DNA of 64,000 nucleotides from CAVVZJ01 sp963752755 (GCA_963752755.1 CAVVZJ010000001.1:1798001-1862000); one strand, 5' to 3'. Positions 1-11,274 are shown, numbered from the stretch's first letter. Notes: generated by a model from the sequence alone, not told the origin. Translations and numbers: made by a program.

Positions 1-682
<682 letters not shown>

Positions 683-874
683 TGTCGGGGCCCTCGGAGA
701 GCGCTCGGTGTTCCCAATGCGACACAGGCTAACCCCACCGCGGACCCGCCGCAACGATTCACCGGGCCTGGCCGACCAGCGCGGTCGGGACTGTCCAAGG
801 TCCCTGAACCATTAATCTCCCCCCTCACGTCCTGCCGCCCGATCGATGCCTCTCATGATCAGCGCCGCGAGTGA

Positions 875-1770
875 GAGTCTGTTCCAAAAGGGGCGTCGGC
901 TGTAGTTTGGGGGGATGGAACGCAAAGCCTACCCCAGCGACCTGACCGACGCCCAGTGGCGCCTCCTCGCTTCCCTGATCCCCGAGGCCAAGCCCGGCGG
1001 CAGGCCCCGCAAGTACGAGATGCGCGAGGTCATCAATGGCCTGCTCTACCTCAACCGCGAGGGCTGTTCCTGGCGGGCGTTGCCCCACGACCTGCCCCAC
1101 TGGAAGACCTGCTACAACTTCTTCCGCCGGTTCGAGGCCGACGGCACCTGGGACGCCCTGGTCGCCGCGTTGCGGGGGGAGGTGCGGACGAAGCTCGGCG
1201 CGTGCGACGCCCAGCGGCGCCTGCATCGATAGCCAGTCGGCCAAGACGGCGCACGGCGGGGCCGAGGTCGGCGTCGATGGCGGCAAGATGGTGCGGGGCC
1301 GCAAGCGACATATCGTCACCGACACGCTGGGGTTGCTGCTGATCGTCGTGGTCACCGCGGCGAACCTCGACGACGGGGCGACGGCGCCGCGGCTGCTGGC
1401 CGGTCTGCCCGCCGTGACGTTCCCCCGGCTGGCCGTGGTGTGGGCGGACCGGAAGTACCGCAACTCCCGGCTCGACGCCTGGCTGTCGGGCCAGGACCGG
1501 CTCCGCGTGGAGGTGAGCTCGAAGCCCGAGGGCGAGCGGGGGTTCAAGCCGCTGAAGGTGCGGTGGGTGGTCGAGCAGACCTTCGGCTGCCTGCTGCGGT
1601 GGCGGCGGCTGGTGCGGGACTTCGAGCGGCTGCCGGAGACGAGCGCGGCGATGGTCAAGCTCAGCTCGATCCATCGGATGGTCCGCCGTGCCCGGCCGCC
1701 GCGATGGCGGAAGAAATTCCGCTACAAGCGGCCGCCCAAAGCGGCCGCTTGAGTCTTTTGGAACAGTCTC
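875..1770 (+). mobile_element. IS5-family insertion sequence (TNA-duplicating subgroup), copy A
   Basis: Ends are the inverted repeats GAGTCTGTTCCAAAAG (875-890) and its near-perfect complement (1755-1770). The element is flanked on both sides by TGA (872-874 and 1771-1773), the 3-bp TNA duplication known for the ISL2/IS1031 subgroups of IS5. It is 896 bp long and nearly identical to copy B at 15887-16784, from which it differs mainly by a 2-bp loss that breaks its transposase. Confidence 0.9.
915..1752 (+). pseudogene. IS5-family transposase, frameshifted (copy A)
   Basis: The first 95 or so codons from the ATG at 915 match copy B. Around 1196-1207 the sequence has two bases fewer than copy B, so this frame stops at 1232 while the rest of the DDE transposase is open in another frame to the TGA at 1752. 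Copy B encodes one 279-residue protein across the same stretch, so this is a loss and not a programmed frameshift. The element cannot make its own transposase but could be moved by copy B in trans because its ends are intact. Confidence 0.85.
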
Positions 1771-2203
1771 TGAAGCGAGGAAGAGAAATCCGGCTATGAT
1801 GAAGATCACCAAGAATATGATGAAACCAAAATTGGAAATTTCATAATATATTCCAGATAGCCGCGGCTTCGTCGCAAGCCGGAATGAGACAATGGCGACA
1901 AATCCCCACCAGGCCGCCATACCCAGTGGCCCGATCGTCGCTGGCCTGTCCTTGCTGTTGTCCTCTCCCACAGCCGACCTCCCGGTCGGGTTCTTCGAGC
2001 TGAGACTCGACCCGGACGTCCCACGATTCTCGTCTCTACCCTGAAGATCCGCAAGCGCCTCACTTGCGACCCCCAGGCCATCGACCGGGCGAGTGCGACG
2101 CCCGCCGTCGCACCTGACGAACCCCGAAGCTCTCCCCGGGACACGAATCCCTCGTTAGGATACCGACGGCCACACTTCGCGTCCCGCTCCGAGGAGGATT
2201 GCC

Positions 2204-3486
2204 ATGAGCATCGCGATTCGCATCCTGTTGATAACCCTGTCCCTATCGGGCGAGGTTGTCGGGGCAGAGCGCACGAGGCATTCGCCCTGGACGATGGGGC
2301 GAGGGTCGTCTTCTTCGGCGACAGCATCACCCAGGCCGGATCGTACGTCACCGACGTCGAGGCATTCCTCCTGACGCGGTTCCCCCAGCGGCATTTCACC
2401 ATAATCAACCACGGCATCAGCAGCGAGACGATCTCCGGCACGAGCGAGACCGATCACCACCCCCGACGCCCCGACGCCCACGACCGCTTCACCCGCGACG
2501 TCACCGCCTGGAAGCCGGACGTGGTCGTCGCCTGCTTCGGCATGAACGACGGCAACTACCATCCCTTTGACGAGGACCGTTTCGCCAGGTTCCAGGCCGG
2601 CGTCCGCCGCCTCATCGCACGGACCCGCGACGAGGCCCACGCCCGGCTCGTCATCCTCACCCCACCGCCATTCGACCCGTATCAGCGCAAAGTTGGTGAC
2701 CCGAAAGCGAAGGAATTCGGATACAAGTATCCGGCCATTAATTACGACGATACCCTCGACCGCTACAGCCGATGGCTTCTCACTCTCCGCGACGAGGGCA
2801 TCCCGGTCGTCGATTTGCACGCGGCGCTGAACGAGCACTTGCGGAAACGTCGCGAGGGTGAAGTCAGCTTCTTTCTCGCGGGCGACGCCGTGCATCCGAA
2901 CGCGACCGGCCACTGGCTGATGGCCCAGACGCTCTTGCGAAGGTGGAACGCCCCCGGCTTGGTGGCCGAGGCGAGAGTTGATGCCGGAACCGGGCGCGCC
3001 GAGCCCGAGGAAGTCCACGAGATCGATCATGTTGGGGACGTCCTCCGCTTCACCTGGCGGTCGCCGCTCCCCGCCCCGCTGCCGCCCGAGGCCGATGCAC
3101 GATCGATCGAGCTGGAACAGGTCGGCGAACGCCTCAACCGCTACCGCCTCACCGTCACCGGCCTGCCCGCGGGCCGGTATCGCCTCATGGCGACGCGCGA
3201 CGGTGAGAAGATTGAGACCGCCGTGGCCGAGGTCGATGCGGCCGACCTGGCGAAAGGACTCGACCTGACCGCGTTCCCCAGGTTCCCCACCGTGCGCACC
3301 AGCCAATTCGTGCGGGAACGGCTCCAGGTGCGGAACCAGGCCCGCTACAACCGCTGGCGGGCCGCGATCGCCCGTTCCGAGCCGACCACGACCGAGGTTC
3401 CTGAGGACGACGCGGAGTCCATCGAAATCCGCCGCCTCTGTCAGCCGACGGACGTGACGGTCCGACTTATCCCGATCCATCCCTGA
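2204..3486 (+). pseudogene. secreted SGNH/GDSL-type hydrolase, frame-broken after the signal peptide
   Basis: An ATG at 2204 with a GAGGAGG ribosome site begins a signal peptide of about 22 residues. The frame then has to shift once near 2270 to enter the body, which runs to the TGA at 3486. The body shows all SGNH hydrolase blocks: G-D-S-I-T-Q (block I, nucleophile Ser), a block II Gly in N-H-G-I-S-S, G-M-N-D (block III oxyanion Asn) and D-A-V-H-P-N (block V Asp and His). Such planctomycete enzymes are exported esterases or acetyl-esterases; the substrate is unknown. About 150 residues follow block V and lack a recognisable domain. The catalytic domain is otherwise complete, so the single break may be a sequencing error. 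Confidence 0.75.
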
Positions 3487-4273
3487 ACCGACCGGCTCCC
3501 GCGTCGGCGACGCCAGCCCAACCCCGCCACGGCCACGCCACCCATTACGAACAGCATCGCGCCCGGGGGCTCCGGCACGGTCGCCACCGAGACTCGCCAG
3601 AGATCCCCCCGCGCCCGGCGGAGCTGGTGTCGTCGCCGAGGAACACGAAGCTCGGCAACTGGTACGGGTCGAGGGGCAGGGGGGAGTTCGAGGGCAGGGT
3701 GTATGCCTGGAGGGTGCCGGAGAGAATCGTCTGGTCGCCGACGTTCAAGGCGTAGGAGCCGCCCCGGACGGTCAGCTCATAGGTGGTTCGTGTCGTCGTG
3801 TCGAAGGCAGCGTGATGGCGCTGGGTGAACGCCGAGGATTGGTCCCAGACCCGATCGGTCCAGAAGCCGATCTCGATGCCCAGAAGATCCTGGCTGATCG
3901 CGATGAGGCTAAAGCCGGCGCGGTCGTTGCTGTCGTGCGACTCAGCGTCAACCTGGAGGTCGAAGCTCAGAGTGTAGCCGGCGTTTCGATCGAGGAACGG
4001 CATCTGGGGGAGCCCACCGGTCGGACTCAACTTCGAGAAGTAACCGGCCTGGTCGGAGCTGCGCGACGTGGTGTCGAGCGTCACCTTGCCGCCGCTGGCG
4101 GTCTGGGAAGCCAGGTTCCCGGCAATCGGGTGGAAGCCGTAGAGCCAGCCCTGATCGGACGGCAAGGGCTGACTGGAGAGGTTGCCGTCGTAAAGCAACG
4201 TCTCCGCTTGAGCCGGGACAGCGATCAACGCGAGAACCAACGCCAGGACGAAACCCGGAGGATCAGCCTGCAT
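3441..4273 (-). pseudogene. PEP-CTERM exported protein (choice-of-anchor Y-like), anchor out of frame
   Basis: A signal peptide (ATG 4273, cleavage after A-Q-A) is followed by a beta-rich ectodomain of about 200 residues with the G-F-S-L-I-A-I-S and F-L-G-D-D-T-S-S-A motifs seen in PEP-CTERM proteins of the choice-of-anchor Y type. Near 3610 the frame slips by one base; in the new frame comes V-P-E-P-P-G, a hydrophobic helix and an Arg-rich tail, the complete PEP-CTERM sorting signal. In this sequence the signal is therefore separated from its protein. An in-frame start at 4309 exists, but the start at 4273 puts the signal peptide at the N-terminus. A degenerate IS ends only about 40 bp upstream, so the native promoter has probably been lost. 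Confidence 0.7.
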
Positions 4274-4298
4274 GGAGTAGCTCCCAAACGGGATTGTC

Positions 4299-5815
4299 TC
4301 ACTCCCCATTCCTTTGGGTTGACAGTTGTTGCGTCAACAGGGTCGGGTCGGCCTGGAGCAGCTCCCAGAAGTCGAACGTCGGCAACTCCAGGCCCAAGGC
4401 CCGGTACGGGCAGACGTCCTTGCGGGGGCCCGAACGCAGCGCGTGGCTGTTCCAGTAAAGCCGCTTCAGGTCCAGCATCGCCTGGCTCATCCGCTTGTGT
4501 CGTGACTGCTGCATCCGTAGCACGCCGTTGAGGCATTCCACCGCGCTGCTGGCGCGGACCGTCGTCTCCAGCACCGCGGCCACGCGGGCGTAGCTGGCCC
4601 GCTCCGGTTCGTCCCGCTCACCTCGCCGAGCGACGGACCACACCGTCGCGATCCGCCGATCCGCCGCCGGCTCAACACGGCCGTGACGCAGCCACCACCG
4701 CCAGGCCATCGCCTCGCGCCATGCCGGTCGCGGCTCGGCCGACTCCAGGCGGCGTTGCATACGGTCCAGGAAGGCCAGGCTCCGCGGGTCCGGAGAGAAA
4801 GTTGCGGACCTTCGACCAGTCCGCACCGGGCAGGTCCACCAGCGCCGCGGCGATCTCGGCTCGGCGCGTGCGCCCGGTCGTTGAGCTGGCCATCGGCACG
4901 GAATAACCCCAACGCGGCGTCGATCCGGCCCCAGGCCGCTTCCCACCGCTCGACCTGCTCGAAGAGAGTCGTGGCCTTGCGCCAGGCGGCGCGGGCCGTC
5001 TGGGCGGTGCCACGGGCGTCGACTCCCTGCCGCTTCCTGGCGGCGACCTGGACATCGGCGTCCTCGGCCTGCTCCCAGGCCGCCTCGGTGCGCCGCCAGT
5101 GCCGGCCCAGGACCCGCTTGGCCTGCATCGCGGTGTGGAAGACGTCCAGGCCGTGCCCCAGGCCCGGGGCCGCGGGGTCCCGGCATCGCGCCTCGGCGAG
5201 TTGTCGCGACCGCCGCGGTGATCCCCCGGGCGGCATCGGAGACGACGAACTCCAGGGCGACGAACGGCTCCAGCTGGTGGCTCCAGGTCTCGGCCGTACG
5301 GTCGGCGGCGTTGCGGCAGAAGACGGCCGTCATGCTCGTCGGTTCGATGCCGACCAAAGTCGGCCGCCCCCAAAAAAGACCTCGTCGACGGCCAGGGTCT
5401 GGACCCGGCCCTGACAGGCCCCGTCGAGGGCCTTCAGCACCGGCTCGGCCTTGCTGGCCTCCTCGGCGACCCAGCGTGCGATGGTCGAATGGTCGGGGCC
5501 GTACTGGGGCTCGATGACCCGGATGAGGTCCTCGATCTGTCGGGTGCTGATGCCCATGGCGAAGGCCGTCACCGCCAGTCGCCGCCGGGTCGCCTCGTCG
5601 AGGGCCGCCGGTGGCGAGGTGGGGATGGGACCATCGGCCGGTGTCGCGTCGGGGGCCTGCGGCGGTTGCAAGCGGTGCTCGACCTGGCGGGCGTGCTCGT
5701 AGATGGTCTGCCGGCTGCAGCCGACCTCTTCGGCCCGTCGGGAGACGGCGCCGTAGGCCCCGGAGAAGACGGCGGCGGCGTTGCGGACCCAGGTGCGAAG
5801 CGATAGCGTGCTCAT
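4299..5815 (-). pseudogene. DDE-type transposase, at least three frameshifts
   Basis: Pieces in successive frames make one protein of about 500 residues: an N-terminal helix-turn-helix (E-V-G-C-S-R-Q-T-I-Y-E-H, from the ATG at 5815), a region G-P-D-H-S-T-I-A-R-W-V, an acidic motif A-V-D-E-V-F-F-G-G, a second V-V-S-D-A-A-R-G, and near the C-terminus S-S-A-V-E-C-L-N, consistent with a DDE triad. Breaks fall near 5360, 5200 and 4870-4790. I cannot assign it to a named IS family. Confidence 0.65.
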
Positions 5816-5902
5816 CGGGGAGGTCCTCTGTGGTGCTGGTGATCTTGCTCGTGAGCCAGTCCACCACGGGGCGGCCTCCCCTTCCACTCAAACTGTCAAC
5901 CC
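4316..5902 (-). mobile_element. degenerate insertion sequence, family not assigned
   Basis: The 12-bp sequence GGGTTGACAGTT at 4316-4327 is repeated as its perfect inverse at 5891-5902 and encloses one broken transposase reading leftward. No target duplication is visible just outside these repeats. The transposase stop lies 15 bp outside the left repeat, so either the true boundary is slightly further out or the element borrows its stop from the target. Confidence 0.6.
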
Positions 5903-6257
5903 GGCGAGCCCGATTTCAGTCCCCATTGCGACAAAGCCTCCCAAACGAACGGACGTTCCTCGGACCCATCATGACCCCCCCGACCCAGCCCTGGCAATGG
6001 TTGCTCACACTGGCAAACAGCCGGCGCGGCTCGTCGTTGTGCCAGGGCGACACGGACCCGAAGGGCCGCCTCGGCTATGGCGCGGAGGATGCAAGCAAGT
6101 TGCGAATCCCCGGACCGGCCGGAGCGGTGACCACCGGTGGCGGCTGAAAGCTCAGGGCGAATAGGGTTTGAGTCGGGCAAGCGAGTTGACTAGGGTGGAG
6201 AACGATTCCCGTATAAGTTCCGTAGGCGAGCCGGCTCGCCGGAGGGAGGTCACGCGC
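5903..6257. other. intergenic stretch upstream of treZ
   Basis: No convincing coding region is seen here. The last 20 bases before 6258 hold a good ribosome site (GGAGGGAGG) for treZ. A TTGACT at 6185 and TATAAG near 6212 resemble promoter elements, but their spacing of about 20 bp is too wide for a confident call. Confidence 0.4.
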
Positions 6258-8231
6258 ATGGCGAGCAATTCCGCTGAGTTGAGGACGAAGCCCGCAACTG
6301 GAGAGGTCACTCGTGAGGGTCACTGGGACTGGCCGATCGGATGGCACCGTTCGCTCGGAGCCTGGCCCGACCGGGAAGGCACCCGGTTCCGGGTCTGGGC
6401 TCCCGACGCGATCCGGGGTCGCGGTGGTCCTCGAAGGTGCGACGACCGGCTCGTTCCCGATGGAGAAGTATCCCGACGGCACCTGGGGCACCCGCCTCGA
6501 CGGCGTCGGCCCCGGCGCGCGCTACCGGTTCTGCGTCGAGGACGGCGGCTGCTTCCCCGACCCCGCCTCGCGGTTCCAGCCGGAGGGGGTCCACGGCCCG
6601 TCCGAGGTGATCGACCCGAACTCCTACGTCTGGAACGACGCAGGCTGGGGCGGCATCTCCCATGACGACCTCGTCCTCTACGAGCTCCACGTCGGCACCT
6701 TCACCCCCGAAGGCACCTTCGCCGCCGCCGCCGAACGCCTGCCCGACCTCGTCGCCCTCGGCGTCACGGCCGTCGAGCTGATGCCCGTCGCCGACTTCCC
6801 CGGCCGCCGCAACTGGGGCTATGACGGCGTCGATCTCTTCGCCCCCGCCCGCTGCTACGGCCGCCCCGACGACCTCCGCCGCCTCGTCGATACCGCCCAC
6901 GGCCTCGGCCTGGCCGTCTTCCTCGACGTCGTTTACAACCACCTCGGCCCCGAGGGGAACTACCTCTCCATCTACAGCCCCTATTACTTCTCGACCCAGC
7001 ACGAGAACCCCTGGGGCCGCGGCCTGAACTTCGACGGCCCCCACTCCGAGATGGTCCGCAACTTCTTCATCGAGAACGCCCTGCACTGGGTCCACGAATA
7101 CCACTTCGACGGCCTCCGACTCGACGCCACCCACGCGATGGTCGACACCCGCTCCCGCCACTTCGTCACCGAGCTGACCACCCGCGTCCGCGAATCCGCC
7201 CACGGCCGCCAGGTCTTCGTGATCGCCGAGGACCACCGCAACCTCGCCTACATGGTCAAGGGCGAGGGCGAAGGCGGCTGGGGCCTCAACGGCGTCTGGG
7301 CCGACGACTTCCACCACAAGGTCCGCGTCGCGTTGGCCGGTGACAACGAGGGGTATTACCGCGACTACAGCGGCTCGATGTCCGACCTCGCCGGCATCCT
7401 CAACGCCGGCTGGCACTTCCGCGGCCAGTACTCCGAATACCTCGGCGAGCACCGCGGCACCGACCCCACCGGCATCCCCCCCGCCGGTTCGTCTTCTGCC
7501 TCCAGAACCACGACCAGATCGGCAACCGCGCCTTCGGCGAACGCCTCCACCACCAGATCGACCTCGCAGCCTACCGCGCCGCCAGCGTCCTGATGCTCTG
7601 CGCCCCGTCCACACCCTTGCTGTTCATGGGCCAGGAATGGGCCACATCGTCCCCCTTCCTCTACTTCACCGACCACCCCGAGGAGCTCGGCCGCCTCGTC
7701 ACCGAGGGCCGCCGCCGCGAGTTCCGCCACTTCCGCGCCTTCGCCGACCCGAACGCCCGCCAGAGCATCCCCGACCCCCAGGCCGCCTCAACCTTCGAAT
7801 CGAGCAAGATTCCCTGGGACGAGCTGGACCGAGAGCCCCACGCCTCGATCCACCGCCTCTACCAGGCCCTCCTCGCCCTCCGCGCCACCGAGCCCGCCCT
7901 CCGCTTCGCCTCCCCGGACAGCTTCCAGGCCTTCGCCCTCGGCGAGACCACCCTGCTCCTCCGCCAGGACGCCGACGTCGGCCCCTCCCTGCTGGCGATC
8001 ATTCAGATTCAAGGCCCCGCCGAGATCGACCTCGCCGGCCACGAGAGCCTCTCCGGCCTCGACGCCTCCCGCTGCCAGCTCGCCCTGACCACCGAAGACC
8101 CCCCCTTCGCCCCCGACCCCATCCCCCCCGACGTCGAGCTCGTCGGCAACGCCCCCCGCCTCCGCTTCCACCGCCCGGCCGGCGTCCTGCTCCGTGCCTG
8201 GCCTCTCGAAGCGACGACGTCCTCGCACTGA
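6258..8231 (+). pseudogene. treZ: malto-oligosyltrehalose trehalohydrolase, two frame breaks
   Basis: This GH13 enzyme releases trehalose from maltooligosyl-trehalose, the second step of the TreY-TreZ route to the compatible solute trehalose. From the ATG at 6258 the N-terminal module (W-P-D-R-E-G-T-R-F-R-V-W-A-P-D-A) is in one frame; after a one-base slip near 6412 the catalytic barrel follows, with Y-E-L-H-V-G-T-F, V-V-Y-N-H-L-G-P-E-G-N, the nucleophile region F-D-G-L-R-L-D-A-T-H, and V-I-A-E-D. A second slip near 7485, in a run of seven C, separates Q-N-H-D-Q-I-G-N and the C-terminal domain, which ends at 8231. All catalytic regions are present and the length matches the family. treY is not in the window. 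Confidence 0.85.
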
Positions 8232-8397
8232 GCGCAGGAGTCGTCATCGTCGAGTGCGTCGTCGCGGACACGACGCACCCGAACAACCGGGATGTTGAAG
8301 TTGGTTCGGTTCCACCGCCATGAAAACCATTGTGAGCCCAGGATGAGACTGGTACCGTGGAATTCGCGCGACTTCTTCCATCGCTGGAGGCCAGACG

Positions 8398-9816
8398 ATG
8401 GCGACGAACAGCGGACCAAATGCCGGCGCCGACATCCGGATTTCCCGACGCGACTGCCTGCGAGTTGGCGGGCTGACGCTGGGCGGCTTGGCGTTGCCGG
8501 AGATCCTCCGGGCGGAAGCCGCCTCCGGGACCAGGCCAAGAGCCAAAGGAGTCATCCTGGTGGTCCTCCCAGGGGGGCCGTCGCACCTCGACATGTACGA
8601 CCTGAAGCCGGACGCGCCAGTGGAAGTTCGCGGCGAATTCCGGCCGATCAGCAGCCGCACCCCCGGCGTCGAGCTCTGCGAATTGCTCCCGCGACTGGCG
8701 AAGATGACAGATCGACTTACGCTGATACGATCGCTCGTTGGGTTCCTCGACGACCATAATACCCATTGGTGTACGACCGGCTGGGAGTCGCATCCGCCCA
8801 TGGACTCCTCCCCCATCGTCCCCGGGTATCCCGCCGGCGATTGGCCCTCCCTGGGAGCGATCCTCTCCAAAGAATTCGGTCCGCGCACGAATGGCATCCC
8901 GCCGTCCTTCGACCTGACGCCGAATGATGCGGACGTGCGCTTCATCCTTCGGACCGCGACCGGGCAGTCCGGCTTCCTCGGAAAAGCCCACGCCGCCTTC
9001 GAGGTCGCGGGGCTGGAACGGGGAAAGCTGTCACTACCAGGGATCGGCCGGAATCGGCTCTCGCACCGACGAGCCCTCCTGGCTGGCTTCGAGGAATTCC
9101 GGCGTCGGGTCGATCGAGATCCTCCCACCCAGGGCATGGATGAATACCAGCAACAGGCGTTCGAGATCCTGACCTCTCCCCGCCTCGCCGAGGCGCTGGA
9201 CCTGGATCGGGAAGACGTTTCCACTCGTCGCCGCTACGGCCTGGATCGCGACTATCCGGCGGAGCGTCAGGGAAAGACCTATCTCGACCGGTTCCTGTTG
9301 GCCCGGCGTCTGATCGAAGCCGGAGCCCGTTGCGTCACGCTGGCGTTCAGCCGCAGTCCGTTCGGACGGATGCTCAAAGGCGACTACAACTGGGACTGGC
9401 ATAAGGATATATTCAACGAAGCCCGCGGCACCTTGCCGCTGTTCGATCTGGGCTTGTCCGCGCTGATCGGCGACCTGGAAGACCGCGGACTGCTCGACGA
9501 GATCCTCGTGGTTGCCTGGGGAGAATTCGGACGGACTCCGAGGATCAACAAGGATGCCGGGCGCGACCATTGGGCGAAGGTGGGCGGGGCGCTCCTGGCC
9601 GGAGGCGGCCTGCACCACGGTCAGGTGATCGGCTCGACGACTCGCCTGGGCGAGGAGCCACGAACTCGGCCCGTCCACTTCCGCGAAGTCTTCGCTACGC
9701 TCTATCAGCGGCTCGGAATCGACGCCGAGCGAACGCGGTTCCCCGACCTCTCGGGCCGGCCGCAGTCGCTCGTCGGCGACCACCAGCCGATTCCGGAATT
9801 GATAGGAAGCGCGTAG
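8398..9816 (+). CDS. Tat-exported DUF1501 domain protein
   Basis: The 472-residue protein has an N-terminal twin-Arg signal (S-R-R-D-C-L-R-V-G-G) and then the DUF1501 fold, a member of the alkaline-phosphatase/sulfatase superfamily abundant in planctomycetes: L-P-G-G-P-S-H-L-D-M-Y-D near residue 55, H-N-T-H-W-C near 120, and the C-terminal W-G-E-F-G-R-T-P...G-R-D-H-W metal-site region near 375. The molecular function is not established. The gene is intact. DUF1501 genes usually follow a DUF1549/DUF1553 cytochrome-like partner, but none is present here, so this is an orphan copy. Confidence 0.9.
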   Translation: MATNSGPNAGADIRISRRDCLRVGGLTLGGLALPEILRAEAASGTRPRAKGVILVVLPGGPSHLDMYDLKPDAPVEVRGEFRPISSRTPGVELCELLPRLAKMTDRLTLIRSLVGFLDDHNTHWCTTGWESHPPMDSSPIVPGYPAGDWPSLGAILSKEFGPRTNGIPPSFDLTPNDADVRFILRTATGQSGFLGKAHAAFEVAGLERGKLSLPGIGRNRLSHRRALLAGFEEFRRRVDRDPPTQGMDEYQQQAFEILTSPRLAEALDLDREDVSTRRRYGLDRDYPAERQGKTYLDRFLLARRLIEAGARCVTLAFSRSPFGRMLKGDYNWDWHKDIFNEARGTLPLFDLGLSALIGDLEDRGLLDEILVVAWGEFGRTPRINKDAGRDHWAKVGGALLAGGGLHHGQVIGSTTRLGEEPRTRPVHFREVFATLYQRLGIDAERTRFPDLSGRPQSLVGDHQPIPELIGSA

Positions 9817-10122
9817 GCGTCGCCAGGAATGATCGACGCCGGACACGTCGTGGGTGCTGGCCGCTGGCCGGTAAGGGGAAAAGAGGGGACAAGGCAACAT
9901 TCTAGAATGGCGCCGAGCTAACCGAAAGTGCGTTCCCTGAAAGAAGTTGCAACGAGTTTCAGGGGAGCATGTCCGCGTTCCAATAATAACTGAGCACGGC
10001 TCCATAAGACCGAAATCCCCTTGATTCGAAGCCAGCTGGAGCGCGGCACGTGTCCACATGGCTTTCGTTTTGGTAGCCAAACAGAAGGCGCAAACCCTAT
10101 CTTTCTAATGGCTTGCGTCTTA
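9817..10122. other. intergenic stretch with a small hairpin
   Basis: No gene is seen. CCCTGAAA at 9935-9942 and TTTCAGGG at 9957-9964 form an 8-bp stem with a 14-base loop about 120 bp after the DUF1501 stop. It lacks a T-run, so it is at best a weak terminator. Confidence 0.35.
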
Positions 10123-11010
10123 GAAGCCCTAACAGAATGAAGTGTCTGGTATCGGATTCGCACCTCGTGGGAGCCAATGGAGGTGCATCATGGCCAAGCC
10201 GCTGCTGTCTGAGGAGTTGTGGGTCCGGATCGAGCCCTTGCTCCCCCCACCCAAGCCGCGTCGCGCCCGCTACCCCGGTCGCAAGCCGATCGGCAATCGC
10301 CAAGCCCTGACCGGGATCCTGTTCGTGCTCAAGACGGGCATCAACTGGGAGGACCTGCCCCGCGAGATGGGCTGCGGCTGTGGCATGACCTGCTGGCGAC
10401 GGCTGGCCGAGTGGGCCGAGGCCGGGGTCTGGCAGCGGCTCCACGAGTTGCTGCTGGCCGAATTGGAGTCCGCCGGCCGGATCGACTGGTCGCGGGCGAC
10501 GATCGACAGTGCGCATGTCCGCGCCCGAGGCGGCGGTGAGAAGACCGGTCCAAGCCCGGTGGACCGGCGAAAGAAGGGCAGCAAGCACTTCGTCGTGACC
10601 GACGCCGAGGGCACCCCGCTGTCGACGACCCACACGGCGGCCAATACCCCGGACGTCACGGGGTTGGAGCCGGCGGTCGACGCGGTGCCGCCGGTGCGCG
10701 GCAAGCCAGGCCGCCCACGGCGTCGGCCCCGCGAGTTGGATGGCGACCGGGGTTTCGACTCCGACCCGCACCGCCGACGGTTGCGACGGCGTGGGATCCG
10801 GCCGCGGATCGCCCGTCGCGGGACGCCACACGGCAGCGGGCTGGGCAAGGTCCGCTGGGTGAGCGAACGGACGCTGTCCTGGCTGCACCACTTCGGCCGG
10901 CTGCGGGTGAGGAAGGACCACTCGTCGAAAATACATCAAGCGTTTCTCACGCTGGGGACCTCAATCCTCTGTCTAAATCAGCTTCTCTAGGCTCATTTTG
11001 TTAGGGCTTC
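10123..11010 (+). mobile_element. IS5-family insertion sequence, intact
   Basis: The 18-bp ends GAAGCCCTAACAGAATGA (10123-10140) and its complement at 10993-11010 differ at one base. TTA lies on each side (10120-10122 and 11011-11013), a 3-bp TNA target duplication as in the ISL2/IS1031 subgroups. The 888-bp element holds one uninterrupted transposase gene and is unrelated at the ends to copies A and B. Confidence 0.9.
10190..10990 (+). CDS. IS5-family transposase
   Basis: From the ATG at 10190 (M-A-K-P-L-L-S-E-E-L-W) a 266-residue protein shows the IS5 layout: the N-terminal DUF4096-like segment (W-V-R-I-E-P-L-L-P-P, R-K-P-I-G-N-R-Q-A-L-T-G-I-L-F-V-L-K-T-G), T-I-D-S-A-H-V-R with the first catalytic Asp, D-G-D-R-G-F-D-S-D-P with the second, and V-S-E-R-T-L-S-W-L-H with the catalytic Glu. 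An upstream in-frame start at 10142 would extend the protein into sequence with no family resemblance. The stop sits just inside the right inverted repeat. It looks functional. Confidence 0.9.
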   Translation: MAKPLLSEELWVRIEPLLPPPKPRRARYPGRKPIGNRQALTGILFVLKTGINWEDLPREMGCGCGMTCWRRLAEWAEAGVWQRLHELLLAELESAGRIDWSRATIDSAHVRARGGGEKTGPSPVDRRKKGSKHFVVTDAEGTPLSTTHTAANTPDVTGLEPAVDAVPPVRGKPGRPRRRPRELDGDRGFDSDPHRRRLRRRGIRPRIARRGTPHGSGLGKVRWVSERTLSWLHHFGRLRVRKDHSSKIHQAFLTLGTSILCLNQLL

Positions 11011-11014
11011 TTAG

Positions 11015-11193
11015 TACTACTCCGTTACGTCGTACAACTTATTGCAAGACAATGGTTTACGGCATCGCTCGAATGATCGAGTCTTGGCAATTGCGTCCAT
11101 GTAACCCGACGCAAATCAAGAGAGGTCAGAGAGTTGCGGAATCCGATGTCACGCATCAATGCAAATCCGGCAGGAGATCGTAACGGAGTAGTA
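11015..11193. mobile_element. MITE-like element 1 (179 bp)
   Basis: TACTACTCCGTTACG (11015-11029) is repeated as a perfect 15-bp inverse at 11179-11193. TTAG stands immediately outside each end (11011-11014 and 11194-11197), suggesting a short target duplication. The interior has no coding capacity. The left flank is shared with the target site of the neighbouring IS5-type element, so the order of insertion is uncertain. Confidence 0.6.
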
Positions 11194-11196
11194 TTA

Positions 11197-11274
11197 GAGC
11201 GTAAAACAAAACTTCCCGAAGGAGCGGGAATCTCGCTGGATTCGGGTCTGGATCGGGGGTTTTGTTTTACGCTC
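11197..11274. mobile_element. MITE-like element 2 (78 bp)
   Basis: GAGCGTAAAACAAAAC (11197-11212) is a perfect 16-bp inverse of 11259-11274. TTA flanks both ends (11194-11196 and 11275-11277). The size, terminal repeats and 3-bp TNA flanks fit a non-autonomous relative of an IS5-type element. No gene fits inside. The strong stem could alternatively act as a transcription terminator for either strand. Confidence 0.65.

Larger units (their letters stand above)
812..1971 (-). pseudogene. small two-helix membrane protein gene split by an IS5-type element
   Basis: Reading leftward from the ATG at 1971, a reading frame of 67 codons with two hydrophobic stretches runs to base 1771, where the IS at 875-1770 begins. 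Removing the IS and one copy of its 3-bp target duplication (TCA on this strand) continues the same frame from base 871 to a TAA at 812-814. The restored protein has 86 residues: a polar N-terminus, a short hydrophobic segment, a stretch of roughly 20 residues rich in Phe, Ile and Leu that must span the membrane, and a basic C-terminal tail. No family is recognised. That the frame closes exactly across the insertion supports a real gene inactivated by recent transposition. Confidence 0.55.

Noticed and set aside
915..1752. Copy A of the IS5 transposase considered as a two-frame gene needing programmed frameshifting
   Set aside because: Copy B has the same gene in one continuous frame; copy A simply lacks 2 bp.
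2155..3480. Long open frame on the minus strand opposite the SGNH hydrolase
   Set aside because: It is antisense to a gene with all SGNH blocks, has no domain and shows the composition expected of a GC-rich shadow frame.
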